Below are positions 44,701-54,328 of a stretch of 64,000 nt of DNA, in pieces. The notes under the pieces are model-generated. The model saw only the letters and a program-made list of their open reading frames with translations. It did no database searches and was not told where the DNA came from. Origin of the DNA: Dipylidium caninum (lineage: Eukaryota > Platyhelminthes > Cestoda > Cyclophyllidea > Dipylidiidae); NCBI GenBank assembly GCA_017562135.1, contig QEYB01000228.1, forward strand, positions 124,001-188,000. Direction: 5' to 3'. Made by a program: the position numbers and the translations under genes. Each line of letters begins with the position of its first letter. Position 1 is the stretch's first letter.

Positions 44701-47700
44701 TCTCGTAGAACGCCTCAATTGACTCGCCCATCGCGTACCTGAAGGTGGAGGTGGTTAGGGACGACGTCGAGAAAGGGGAACTCACAGTTGGAGAATGGCG
44801 GACGGTGTGATGAGGCTGTGGAAGAGAGCCGCCTGCGATGTTACCGGACTCCCTGCCATACTCCGTCCGACCACCTGAAAGGAGAGGCGAGAGGAATGCA
44901 ATTTTTGAGGCATTTCTTACCCACTGCATATGAAGGTGGTGAACTCGATTGAATAAGCAGGAAATTTTGCAATAGAAGCATTACAATGTGACTCTGAAGC
45001 AGGTTGTAGGGGGAAACCGGCAATCTTTTTGACGTTCTATTCATAGACGTGGAGGAGGTTAAAGATGGCGCTGATTAAGAACCGAGTGGACATATTTTAC
45101 TTGAATAATCCTAAATGAAAGTCAACGAATTCGAGACCAAATAATGTATAATGTATGAAATAGAGGATTATGTAAACAGGACCCGTAGGCTCTATGGACA
45201 GCAAGAACTGGTCTACGTCCAGCCTATCCATGTGGTAATAAAGTCGGGAGGCCTCAATTTAAAGTGTTCAAATAAGATTATGAAGACAATAAAGGCGATG
45301 TAAAAGAAGTTGATGCATTCAGAGAGGAAGAGAAACTTCAAATAGCCTTATACTAATGCCAAATGATGTCGTTTAACCAGTTTTTGTATTTAAATTTCCG
45401 ATGATAACACAAACTACTGTACAGAGCCAATTAGTGTCATTTTACTGAAAGGGAAGAAGAGAGACGATTGAAGAGGCCTTCGAAATACAGGGGAAGGAAG
45501 GAGGGAAGGAGGAAAGGAGGGTAGGAACGGAAGAAGGGAGGAAGAGAGGATCGAAGGATAGGAGGGAAAAGAATATGCGAACTTGTGTATTTCAATCACC
45601 GAATTGCCAAATGACAGCGATGGCACCGACGAAGCTTCAATAGAGCTAAACACCCAGAATACATACATTCCGAACCCAAATTTCGGTATGGAAGATGCGT
45701 AAGAGCACTAGAACAAGCTTCAGATATTCGAGTCAACAACCAAGTTCGACAGCCATTGGTAATTAGACGAATGAAGAAATGCTTGTGCATTTCCGTAAAC
45801 TCGTGTTACACCGAAATTGACGATCCCATGTTGAGTGATTATGCTGAAAAAAAGAGTACCGAAGCAGCAAATCCGTGGGAAAACACTTCTTTTGGAACAT
45901 ACAAGGAAGACCAGTTCGCATTCTGTAAATCATCCCCTGAGTCAATCTTTGCTGCATATCACCGAGAAGACTTCCAATCTATCTACCGTTCGACAAACCC
46001 ACAGACTCATCTAGTAGAGAGACTAAATGTACTAATTCACCGGTAGTTGATCCCATTTTAACGTTTCTACAACAAGGTAAACCCATTGTCCCCTCACCTT
46101 CCAAATTATAGATATTTTACGTCAACATCCCCTGGAATATGGGCTGGTGTAGCCGGCGGAGATGGGAAAAGGAGGCGGATGGGAGAGACACGTGCACAAC
46201 CGCTGCACAGCAGCGCATCGTTGCCCTACACACATGGCTGTCGCCCGAGGAGGCGACCAATCGCAGCCACCAGAGCGATTCGGACACGACGGAGGACATC
46301 GGAGAGGAGGGTGTGGGGGATCAGACGCCAGTAGCCGTGATCAGCGATGGTCCACTTCGATGACTCATGTCTCCCCCCTCCACCAGGATAAACGAGGCGG
46401 AATAGTAAATCTCCCCCTAGATTTCTTCTTCTCCTCGTGGCGAAGAAGTATCAGTGGTGACAGTGGATGTCTGCTGGCTCTAGCAGCCTCGATCCCGACG
46501 AAAATGTCGTCGGACGGTTGTGCTTTCCTTAGTGGTTAGGAAGTCCACCGTCTTTCGTCTCCTCACTGGTCGAAAGCCGTAGAATGTGGAAGCTAAGATG
46601 TGAATGAGTTGCGCCTCCTGGAATTTCAATGGAGGCGAACGACTAAATCATGACGTCCTTAACCCTCAAATGTGCCTAAGCTACCCTAAGAATGATCCAA
46701 CTAGCGTCATCTCCATCTCCAAAATGGCATGATTGCCGAGTGTCTTTGGCATGAAATCCCGTCACGGAAGAATTTTGCCTCTTTGACGGCGCATGCCGAT
46801 ATTCTTAGGGACGTAGATAAAATCTGGCAGTTTACCCGAGTAACAAATTCTTGAAACGACATGAGGTATGTTAGCACACACGCAGAGAGGCTCCCAGTCA
46901 AAAAAAAAGCATACAAAACGAGTGAATCTACACTACTTGTCAGAGACAGTATCGCTTTGTGGTTATTTTAAGAGTAAAGAAATGGTAGCAGTGTGAATGC
47001 ATTCTTTTGTCCATTGGGGAAGGAAGAAGCTCAGGGAATCGGTGGCATGACCATCTTACCAATTTCGCCGTATTACGGCAGTTGTTTAAGTCAAAGTCTC
47101 GAGAATCACATCTCTCTTGAGAAGGTGGCAACTAGATGATGATAGTGGCGTCAGAAGTGTGGAATATTTTTTGCTAAGTTCACGAACTCAAGCAAAAAAT
47201 CCAGAGGGCGATAGGTAGAAATTTCCACGACAGCCAATCCATTCTCTTTAAAAGCAGAAGTCTGAGGCAGAATTAGATGGGAGTAACTCCAACGGTAAAG
47301 TGGTGAAGCTGTAGTTCGAAAACACTCATTACTCTTTCATGGTGAAGATGCCGTTTGGCGAGTAGAGAAAGCTCACAATGGAAGCAGTCTCCGATGGAAG
47401 GAACTTTGGGGATGGGATTAGCTGACATCAAGTCGAGACGCATCAAGAATAGCGGTAAAAAGGCATTAAGCAGCAATTCAAAGCCACACTTCGGGTTACA
47501 GAAAAAGGAATGTCAAAATCCAACCCTTTTGACATCTGTGGCGTGCGCAGAATCAGACTCAAGGGTCTTGAACATTCCTCCACTGACCGTCAGTAATGGC
47601 ATTTCCCTTTTGATTTTGGAGGCTAAAGTAAGCCCGAATTCGGCAAATGCACTCAACTCTCTCGACTTCATCGGTCCAAATCTCCACTGTCTGGCTGTCA

Positions 47701-50700
47701 TCGCGTAGACTTTGCCAGCTCTTTGCCTTCCACACACCGCGACAAACCTTCGTGGATGGAGGCATGTCATTCATCTCTGACTTTTGCGGGTGTCGACAGG
47801 AGTGTCACCTCGGAAAACGAGTGAAATGGATGGGAAACGAGAACCCAAGTCATGTCAAGTAGGACAGATCAGGAGACACCCTTCAGAGCACTGAGATAAC
47901 ATACCGCTGCAAGAAGCCTAAGGCATATTTTAAACACATTGGGCCCTCGTGGAAACGTGACACGTAGACGAAGAATGCACTCAATAGTTTGAACTTTTCA
48001 CTCTACTCTCGGTAAGGACAGAATAAAGAGACTTTCTCGTCCCCAGCACTTAATATTCAAGACTTACACTAGATAAAGGATAGAAGAACAAAAAAATAGG
48101 GCATTAAGCTACCCGAGCGTCCTCAGCATCCTACGGGTTCCATCAATGTCAAACTAGCAGCACTTTTCTGCCACAGAAGGAATTTGTTGGGATACAAGAG
48201 TATAGTCGACGAACTCCAGTGGAGAGAAGCAGAAATCACCTGTTGGAAGACCTCGTGCACCACTTTGCCGGCCAGCATCACTTGGGCACCAGACAGCGAT
48301 GTCGAGGCGGAGGTGAAGGCGGAAGAACCGGTCGAGTCGAGTGCAATCGGGTCAATCTCATCCTCGGCCCAGAGATGTTGCAACACCGCGCGCCGGATAC
48401 ATCCACTAGCCGCAGCGGCGACTATAGTGCTCGAGATGAGTATTTGGGGGCTGAGGACGAGGAGGGTGGGCGTGGCGGTGCCTGGTGTCAGGTCCTCGTC
48501 GGAGAGACTCCATGTGGGGGGAGGAGAGGCGGTGGGGGACTGGATGTCGGCCGAACTGGGCACCAGATTGATGATGTCGCCTACTTCAACTGGGGTGTCA
48601 CACCTATTTAATGGACGACAGCGCTGATTTTCTCCCTTGACACAGGCATCATGAATAGAAACTCAAAAGACAAGTGACTATGACACCTTCAGGATCAACG
48701 AAAAGTGGAAATTCCTGATCAAAGTTCCATAGGGAGGCAATGTGCTGTTAGGACAAAATACACCAGACGTCGCACCCTGCTCCGCACTGTGACACTGCAA
48801 AGTAATCTACCACCAACTTACAATAACGTTTGAAGTAAACACCGAACTGCTTGATTTCGCATGCACTTTAACTGAATACACATGTCCGAGTGACTGCTAA
48901 CTGACAGTAAGCGTCAGAATCAACGAGGAAAGTTCATTCTTCCCTGTTTTCACACCAAAGTACGCTGTCAGAGAAAATGGAATGCTCAACATCACCTCAT
49001 CTACACTCTCCTCCTCCGTACTTCTCGCCTTGGAGGTTGAGACACTGACAGATGAAGGGAACATTGAGGAAATTTAGATGGCTGCCTCTCACTCAAGTTT
49101 TATGGGAAAAAAAGAGACAAAGCCTTTTGTCGATTAAACATGACAGAGCGTAAGCGAGGAGGCCTCCTCTCGGTTCTTCTCATCGAAGCGCTGGTGCTTC
49201 CCGAGGCCACTTGGAAGCAACACGTGGCAGCCCGTGCATGGGAGTGTGAGACACAAAGTAGTCAGAAGTACTGACCTCATCGGCGCAAAAAATCTTTTGG
49301 TGAGAGCAAAAGAAAACGAATAGTTGGAGGCGAGCAACCAAGACGTTTTCAGTAGTTTGGCTATGGGTGAAACAGACTAGTTTTAAGGGCTTTAATCCAT
49401 CTCAGTGGGTAAGAGACTGCAAAGCGCAGTCAAAAATGGGCAAATTCGATTTAGTGTAAGGGTTTTTGGAAGAACTTTGTGGTAGATTATTTCCTGACCA
49501 CAGCTAATTGTACAAAAGTGGAGTGTATTCTTCCTCCTTCCTTCCCCTTCTACTGCCACAATTGTGAAGTTAAAACAAGTCAGCCACTGTATGAGGTATT
49601 AGTGGGAAAAGCTTTCAAAAAAAGTCTAAATTCGACCGAAAAATATAGCGGTTGACATTTAACTTACCATGTTCCGGAAAGGTGGATGTTGAGAGGAGTC
49701 TGTGAGTCCACATGAACTGCCGAGACGAGCAGTGAGATTCTAGTTCGACGAAAGGTAGAACATAAATGGGAGGAAGTGATTTCGACACTCCACGCAGTCC
49801 TAACTTTTGTTATTAATTTGTGAACATACCAGGGTGAAGTTACAAAGAGGAGTTTTCACTCACACTCACTGTGCAGTAAAACAGGCAAAGTTTCATGCGA
49901 ATGCGAGGTGGAAAGACCCTTTTGGCTTTAACTTTCACCAGCATGACAGTTCTTAACTCTACGACCTTATTAATGAATGACCCACATTCGTGAAATTGAC
50001 GTTGGCTGAGACGGTGGCCTTAATCCCACGTGTTTCACGTGTCCAAGGAACTATGGACTGAGAAGATTGGCCATTCGTTTCGCCAGCCTGATGGGCATAA
50101 TGGCCATTCAGTCGGAGGAGAGGTGAGTAAAATTGGGGAAAAAAGAGCTTGTTCTTGTAGAAATCATTAAGAATGTTAAGAAACACACCCCTTCGTCGTG
50201 ACGGACGTCACTCGACATTGGTACCAGAGATGCTGTTCCACCGTTAAAAGGTCGGAGACTTCGGTTTCCTGCCGGGCTCGACTAGGATAGGAAAGTAGGT
50301 GGACAACTCTGCTAATTGAAGCTAAATTCAACTGGTTACAAAAGACTATTCCATTGAAATGCTGTAATATCGACGGTGTAAGTTAAACCCTGACAAAATG
50401 AGCCGAGTTGTGCACTAACCCGTCGAATTCATTGTCCCACTCCTCGTTCAACGCGTCGACAAATGATGCTTCTAACAGGTTTTCGTCTAAAACTTCTTCC
50501 CGCCTCGGTTCTGTGATGTGGGTTTTTTGTATCTTTGGTCCGGAGGTGGACGCTGACGGCTCCTTGTTGTCTGTGATTTCACTCAAAACTTCATTCAGAA
50601 AGTACTGTTCTTGAATATTCAGGACCAGGCTTCTCCTCGTCCTAACCACTCGTGGTGTCGCCTCCCCGCCGCTGTCAAAGATGGCGCTACTATCCAAAGA

Positions 50701-53144
50701 TTCTCTAATAGCTGCAGGAGAGCGTTTTATCGGACGGAGTGATTTTTGAGGTCTCTGAATGGCTGCCAGTTGGACCATCTTTCTGGCACGCTGGTTGGCA
50801 AATGTTGTCGAGGAGGCAGTGGGAAGGTTGACCTGATCAATCGGTGCGTAATTTAGATTATCGTAATCACCTTCCCGTGAGACAGGACCGGTGAAACCTT
50901 CAACAACGCGTTTTGCCATTACAAGAGCGTGTCGTTGGGTCACAAAACTGGATCGGCGAGGCTTCCGGTAACGTACATTCGAGGTCGAGGGGTGTGCTGA
51001 TGGCAAGCGGCGAGGTTGGACAAGGTCACCGGTGGAGGATTTGAAGGCCCTCGCTGAGGTAGCTGGAGGCTCGGGGGTGTCAAAGATTACTGACACATTG
51101 GGGTCAGGTGAGGCTGAAATTATTCACGTATACTCAGAAGTGAAATTCCAGTCGATCAGTCCTACTGCGTGGCTGACCAGCGATGGAACATGCGTGTTGA
51201 GCTAAGTGGTTTAGAATGAATACAAAGGGCCTGGAAGTAAATCCAGAGTGACGTTTCAAGGATAAAACACTTACCTGCTGGAAGCCGGCAACCCGCTCCG
51301 TAAATATGACTACTAAGTTGGAAACTATGGAGCACGCGTTTTTTTCTCTTTTTTGTTCAGCTGCGACTGAACACATTTCGTAAGGTTTTTAGTGTTTGTA
51401 TCCCACTTTTACCTTACTGTTCTTTGAAACCAGATGGAATCAAAACGCAATTTACACTTTACTTTTTATACACGGGTTCAAATTGGTTGATGACGCAGCT
51501 CCACGAGATTTGGGAAACACTAATGAGGCCTTCGGAGGTGGAACCATTAACGAACAGAATATTCGATGTTGGTACCAAAAACCTTGTTCTGGTACTGTAA
51601 GTATCGTCAAGGCCCAGATTGATAACGAGAAAGAATTGAGGACGACGACTGTAAAATCTGATCCACCCACAGAACTATTCGTGGATCCACTAACGAAAAA
51701 AAATCTCGTTCTGGCATGCTGAGCATCGTCAATGAGCCTCGTCTCGAGGCAGACGAGGAGGAATTAGGACAACGACTGTGGGATCCGATCCGCACACTCA
51801 GAACTTTTCGTGGAAATTGGGTAAAAACTAGGAACCAGCTCTACGGCTAAGGCGGTGTTAAAACATCTCATATGTGTCGGCCGCACGAACCGACACAATT
51901 TTAGATGATCGGCAGCCATTTTTACATCAAATCGACACTTGAAATGAGAAGCGGATTTTCTATGATAAACGTGGATGATGAGGAAAGTGAGTTGGTTAAG
52001 ACATGGTCGAATGTCCACGGAGTGCTCATCCATTATTCCTTCCTCGAAGATAACAGGCAAAACCGCAACAGCAACGAAGTCCTCCCATCCCCGTGCATGC
52101 ATGAGGAACTTATGAGAAAAAAGCCCGCATTGCCAACTCGGCACAGAGCAACGTTACTGTATGATGATAACGATGACCAACGGCCAGATGAAGCTCCACT
52201 TCCTGTTGACAAATTAAATAACTTCTCTAAAATATGACATTTCATCACATCCTCCTTCTTATTCACCCGATATTTCTCCCACCGATTATTACCTTTTCCA
52301 TAATCATGACTTATTTTTAAGAGAAAAACACAATACAACAACCCAAGGAAAGGTATAAAAGGTTTTGGATTGTTTATTAACTCTAAAAGTAAAGGTTATT
52401 TCAAAAAGATATATAAGGCTTACCTAATCGTCGGCAGAGATTCGTGGATGTTAATGAAAGTTATTTTGATTGAATATATTAAATAATGTAAAAAAATTGC
52501 TCTTCCTGTTTACTACTTATATCCAACACCCACTTCATTATTTCCACACGCTTATTAACGTTTTAGTTCGTGGAATGTTCCCCATGCCACCAGAAAAGGT
52601 GACATGAAACTTGGAAGACAAATCGGATACGGAAAATTCGTCAAATCGCGTTACTGTGAATTTCGATGACCTGTGGTTGATATAAATCAGTCGGCACCGC
52701 TGGCGATATGGAGAAGGGCAAAAACAAAGTTTAACGCTGACAAAAAGAGCAGATTAACTTAACGGGGAGGACTTTGAAATGATACAGACTAATCGGCCAT
52801 GACTTTCTGACGATGTCTCAAGATTCGAGAGGGAAATGAGTTTTCCTTTGAACGACTGCCTCACCTGAATTGAGTGGACTGGAATTCACGGGGCGGGCTG
52901 AGGCTGCATCCATCACCGCTGGTGCCGTCTAAACGAAAACAGAGTGGTATTAAGTGCCTAGCAAAATACAACGAAACGTGTCAACGAACCGGACGAACAA
53001 ACGTCATAAGAGAGGTTTGGCGTATTTCTACAAGGGAAATGTGGACGCACTGTTGAGTACACGGCCTGACTGGCTTTGAGAAGGCGAAACAAGGAACTTA
53101 CTCTTACTCGACGCAGTTATCGCCTGCTTTCTTGTTGGAGGCAT
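30460..53144 (-). CDS. DNA2: DNA2 nuclease-helicase, ~24 exons
   Basis: ATP-dependent helicase with a flap nuclease, acting in Okazaki fragment processing and DNA end resection. Exons in transcription order: 53144-53102, 52918-52865, 51113-50420, 49739-49668, 48603-48240, 44874-44786, 44738-44637, 43506-43455, 43232-43183, 42437-42311, 42234-41909, 41559-41371, 40043-39927, 38728-38603, 38456-38346, 38253-38174, 37178-37077, 34870-34755, 34060-33875, 33805-33597, 33346-33103, 32932-32861, 31891-31606, 30696-30460. Hand-summed phases agree to about 1,348 residues if one extra base near 31,827 is ignored; human DNA2 is 1,060. The order is a long N-terminal region, the OB-like and nuclease domains with the Fe-S cysteines, then the SF1 helicase. 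The least certain exons are the first three, 43506-43455 and the start of 43232-43183. Confidence 0.92.
31606..31891 (-). CDS. DNA2: DNA2 exon 23 with apparent frameshift
   Basis: The 3' part reads [17 protein letters not shown] in one frame, matching helicase motifs IV-V. Directly upstream in another frame lies [15 protein letters not shown] and FHYLLE. This aligns with the human sequence preceding that motif. The two join if one base in the GAAGCGT stretch near 31,827 is dropped. The exon is 286 nt; 285 gives phase 0 at both ends, as the flanking exons require. The alternative is a splice acceptor at 31,828 (CTTGAAG), which would omit about 20 conserved residues. Confidence 0.7.
33347..33596 (-). 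other. DNA2: DNA2 intron with GC-AG ends
   Basis: The exon coding [15 protein letters not shown] must join the next exon, EGGFGRSLF. The only join that keeps phase and the family spacing A-R-x(6)-S-L-F runs from AG|GCTAGT to TTTTCAG|A, rebuilding an AGA arginine codon. This makes a 250-nt intron with a GC donor. A nearby canonical GT in the same frame would insert extra residues and leave the wrong phase. Confidence 0.75.
35850..36135 (+). repeat. TG-rich simple repeat
   Basis: About 285 nt of imperfect TGTG, TGTC and TCTG repeats in the 2.2 kb DNA2 intron between 34,871 and 37,076. Two overlapping open frames here encode only Cys/Val/Ser runs and are artefacts of the repeat. Confidence 0.9.
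38889..39425 (+). repeat. Tandem duplication, unit ~300 bp
   Basis: In the DNA2 intron 38,729-39,926, two direct copies begin CTTCTTTCTGTCAGTTGACC at 38,889 and 39,184. Each continues through CAAGCACTTC, a CAACGTCCT phrase, and a GAAGC-TTTAA phrase. They differ by many substitutions and indels. The copies are non-coding. Confidence 0.8.
41371..48603 (-). CDS. DNA2: DNA2 nuclease-domain exons, Fe-S cluster
   Basis: Exon 48603-48240 has [11 protein letters not shown] (OB-like end), [10 protein letters not shown] with the first cluster cysteine, and VVHEVFQQ with the nuclease histidine. Later exons give [18 protein letters not shown], then [11 protein letters not shown] with the metal-binding Asp and [10 protein letters not shown] with the E-x-K pair. 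They continue with VLLYLLML, and finally [10 protein letters not shown], matching the C-x2-C-x5-C cluster cysteines of DNA2. All four cysteines and the active-site residues are present, so the nuclease looks intact. Exon 41559-41371 then carries the linker with [15 protein letters not shown]. Confidence 0.92.
41799..41850 (+). repeat. Two-copy 26-bp tandem repeat
   Basis: The unit containing ATGTTACTGTAGCCACAAGA, 26 nt in total, is repeated twice without change. It lies in the intron between DNA2 exons 42234-41909 and 41559-41371. Confidence 0.95.
44875..48239 (-). other. DNA2 intron (3.4 kb)
   Basis: This intron separates HEVFQQ from [14 protein letters not shown], in phase 0. A 96-codon + strand open frame at 45,756-46,046 and a 117-codon one at 47,355-47,708 show no recognisable domain, start context or splice partners. 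I see no supported gene or transposon here. Confidence 0.6.
50420..53144 (-). CDS. DNA2: DNA2 N-terminal extension exons
   Basis: Three exons encode about 263 residues before the OB-like domain. The predicted start is ATG at 53,144-53,142 ([12 protein letters not shown]). The second exon gives [18 protein letters not shown]. The third, 694 nt, begins [16 protein letters not shown], is rich in Ser, Pro, Arg and Lys, and ends [17 protein letters not shown]. That last stretch resembles the short acidic motif opening human DNA2 (L-L-x-x-S-F). Phases connect from the ATG to the nuclease exons. Most of it looks disordered; yeast Dna2 also has a long disordered N-terminus. Assignment to DNA2 rather than a separate gene rests on phase continuity and that motif. 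Confidence 0.65.
51312..51500 (+). repeat. Dispersed repeat family, copy
   Basis: Carries the head GTTGGAAACTATGGAGCACG, then GTTCAGCTGCGACTGAACAC, and a body with CCAGATGGAATCAAAACGC. Related 3' landmarks of the family (GAGGACGACGACTGTAAAATC and GACAACGACTGTGGGATCCG) follow near 51,640 and 51,770. The element or a nest of elements may therefore extend to about 51,840. It lies in DNA2 intron 2. Confidence 0.65.
51900..52490 (+). mobile_element. Degenerate mariner transposase relic
   Basis: A 110-codon frame at 51,905-52,237 in DNA2 intron 2, on the opposite strand, resembles the middle of a mariner transposase: [18 protein letters not shown], then [19 protein letters not shown], then [10 protein letters not shown]. 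In active relatives the catalytic second Asp lies in an H-D-N motif; here the region reads YDDND. Past the stop, other frames continue the family order (a PPYSPD-like and DYYLF-like stretch, CLLTLKVK), broken by stops and shifts. The decayed 3' half aligns at DNA level with 21,520-21,770, so both copies belong to one family. Confidence 0.8.
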
Positions 53145-54328
53145 AACCGGAGATCTGGAAAAAGTAGTGTTTAATTAAATAAGTCGCATAACACAGTCAT
53201 CGCCTAAACGAAGCCTGTGAGGATAATAAATGGCCGCCACAAGAACTTTGTGGAGTGGAAAAAAGCTACGAGACATTAACGTGCCTTAGTTTAGTCCCCT
53301 TTACAAAAATCCTCCCACCGTTTCAATTGAACGCAGGCAGGAGGTCAGACAGACAATTTCTGGTTCTCCCTTCTGAGCCTAGCTGGCTTCAGGTTATAAG
53401 GAGGACGGAAGCCTCCGAGAGGTGTATTCGGATATGTTGACGACCTGTCCGACCCGTGACGAGAAAACTTAATGCCCCAAGAAAGGACTTCGTCCCAAAT
53501 GATAGAGTTAACCGTGGAAAGGTGTCCACCACCTCCTTGACGTTCATCATTCTCGCAGAACTCCACTTAGAGCAGGCAGGCAACAGGACGCCTCCAAGCA
53601 AAAGTGGACAAAAAAGCGGGGCAAGCAATTGCACAATGAGATAGAGAACACGCCAAAAAACGATGCACTCGGACATGGTGAATGACACAAAAGCCAGTGA
53701 GAACTCTCACCGAGTGCGATTTTTTTTCTACTTCCACGTCTATTCGAGGCATTTCTCAACACTTTAACTCTTCAAACTGTCAGTCAAGGGAAAGATTGCC
53801 GAGTAGCGAAATATCCGTCCACTACACCTCGATATTAAACAACCCGAGAGCAACTTATCCAAGCGGAGGAAAAGAAGGAAACGTTTTGTGAAATAGACAC
53901 AAAATTGTGGCAAGAAGAAGCTGTTAAGTCCAAGTCAAATAGACGAAAATTCCAGACTAGTTTCACTAATGGGGTTCTAAAAATAAGCCTTGCAGAGGCA
54001 GTACGTAAACGTCGTGTCTAAAAATGAGGGATTTTATTGAAGGCTGAAGAATTACTAATCAGGGGAGACTGATTTCTAACCCGTCAGCAGTATCGAGTGT
54101 CGTGGTAAAAAGCAAAACAAACAGAAGCGTCAAAAAAATAAGAAGGGCGGAACCAACAAGGGGGATGGGGGAGAAGGGGGAAGGGGAAGAGGCGAGGCGT
54201 AACGGTATTTATTCACTTCAGAGTCGATTGGATCAGAGAGGAGAGGAAAAGCGGGAGGGAGGTTACGCATGTGAGGCATCCACATTAATGAGGGACTGGC
54301 CAATTAGTTGGCAATGAAAGACAAGGAG
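53145..54328 (-). other. Intergenic region, TMEM184C to DNA2
   Basis: About 1.2 kb lies between the TMEM184C stop and the DNA2 start, both on the - strand. Downstream of TMEM184C, AATAAA on the - strand (TTTATT at 54,208-54,213) is a candidate polyadenylation signal about 120 nt past the stop; a second is near 54,033. A splice-acceptor-like TTTTTCCAG lies about 10 nt upstream of the DNA2 ATG. No other gene recognised. Confidence 0.6.
54208..54213 (-). terminator. Candidate poly(A) signal of TMEM184C
   Basis: A canonical AATAAA hexamer on the - strand about 116 nt downstream of the TMEM184C stop codon. It is the first such hexamer I saw after the stop. Confidence 0.5.

Noticed and set aside
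45756..46046. 96-codon + strand frame within a DNA2 intron as a nested gene
   Set aside because: No domain, no partner exons and no supporting signal. Chance cannot be excluded, though composition is not low-complexity.
49959..50186. Possible extra DNA2 exon with a [17 protein letters not shown] reading
   Set aside because: Its phases do not fit the flanking exons, which join each other directly in phase 2.
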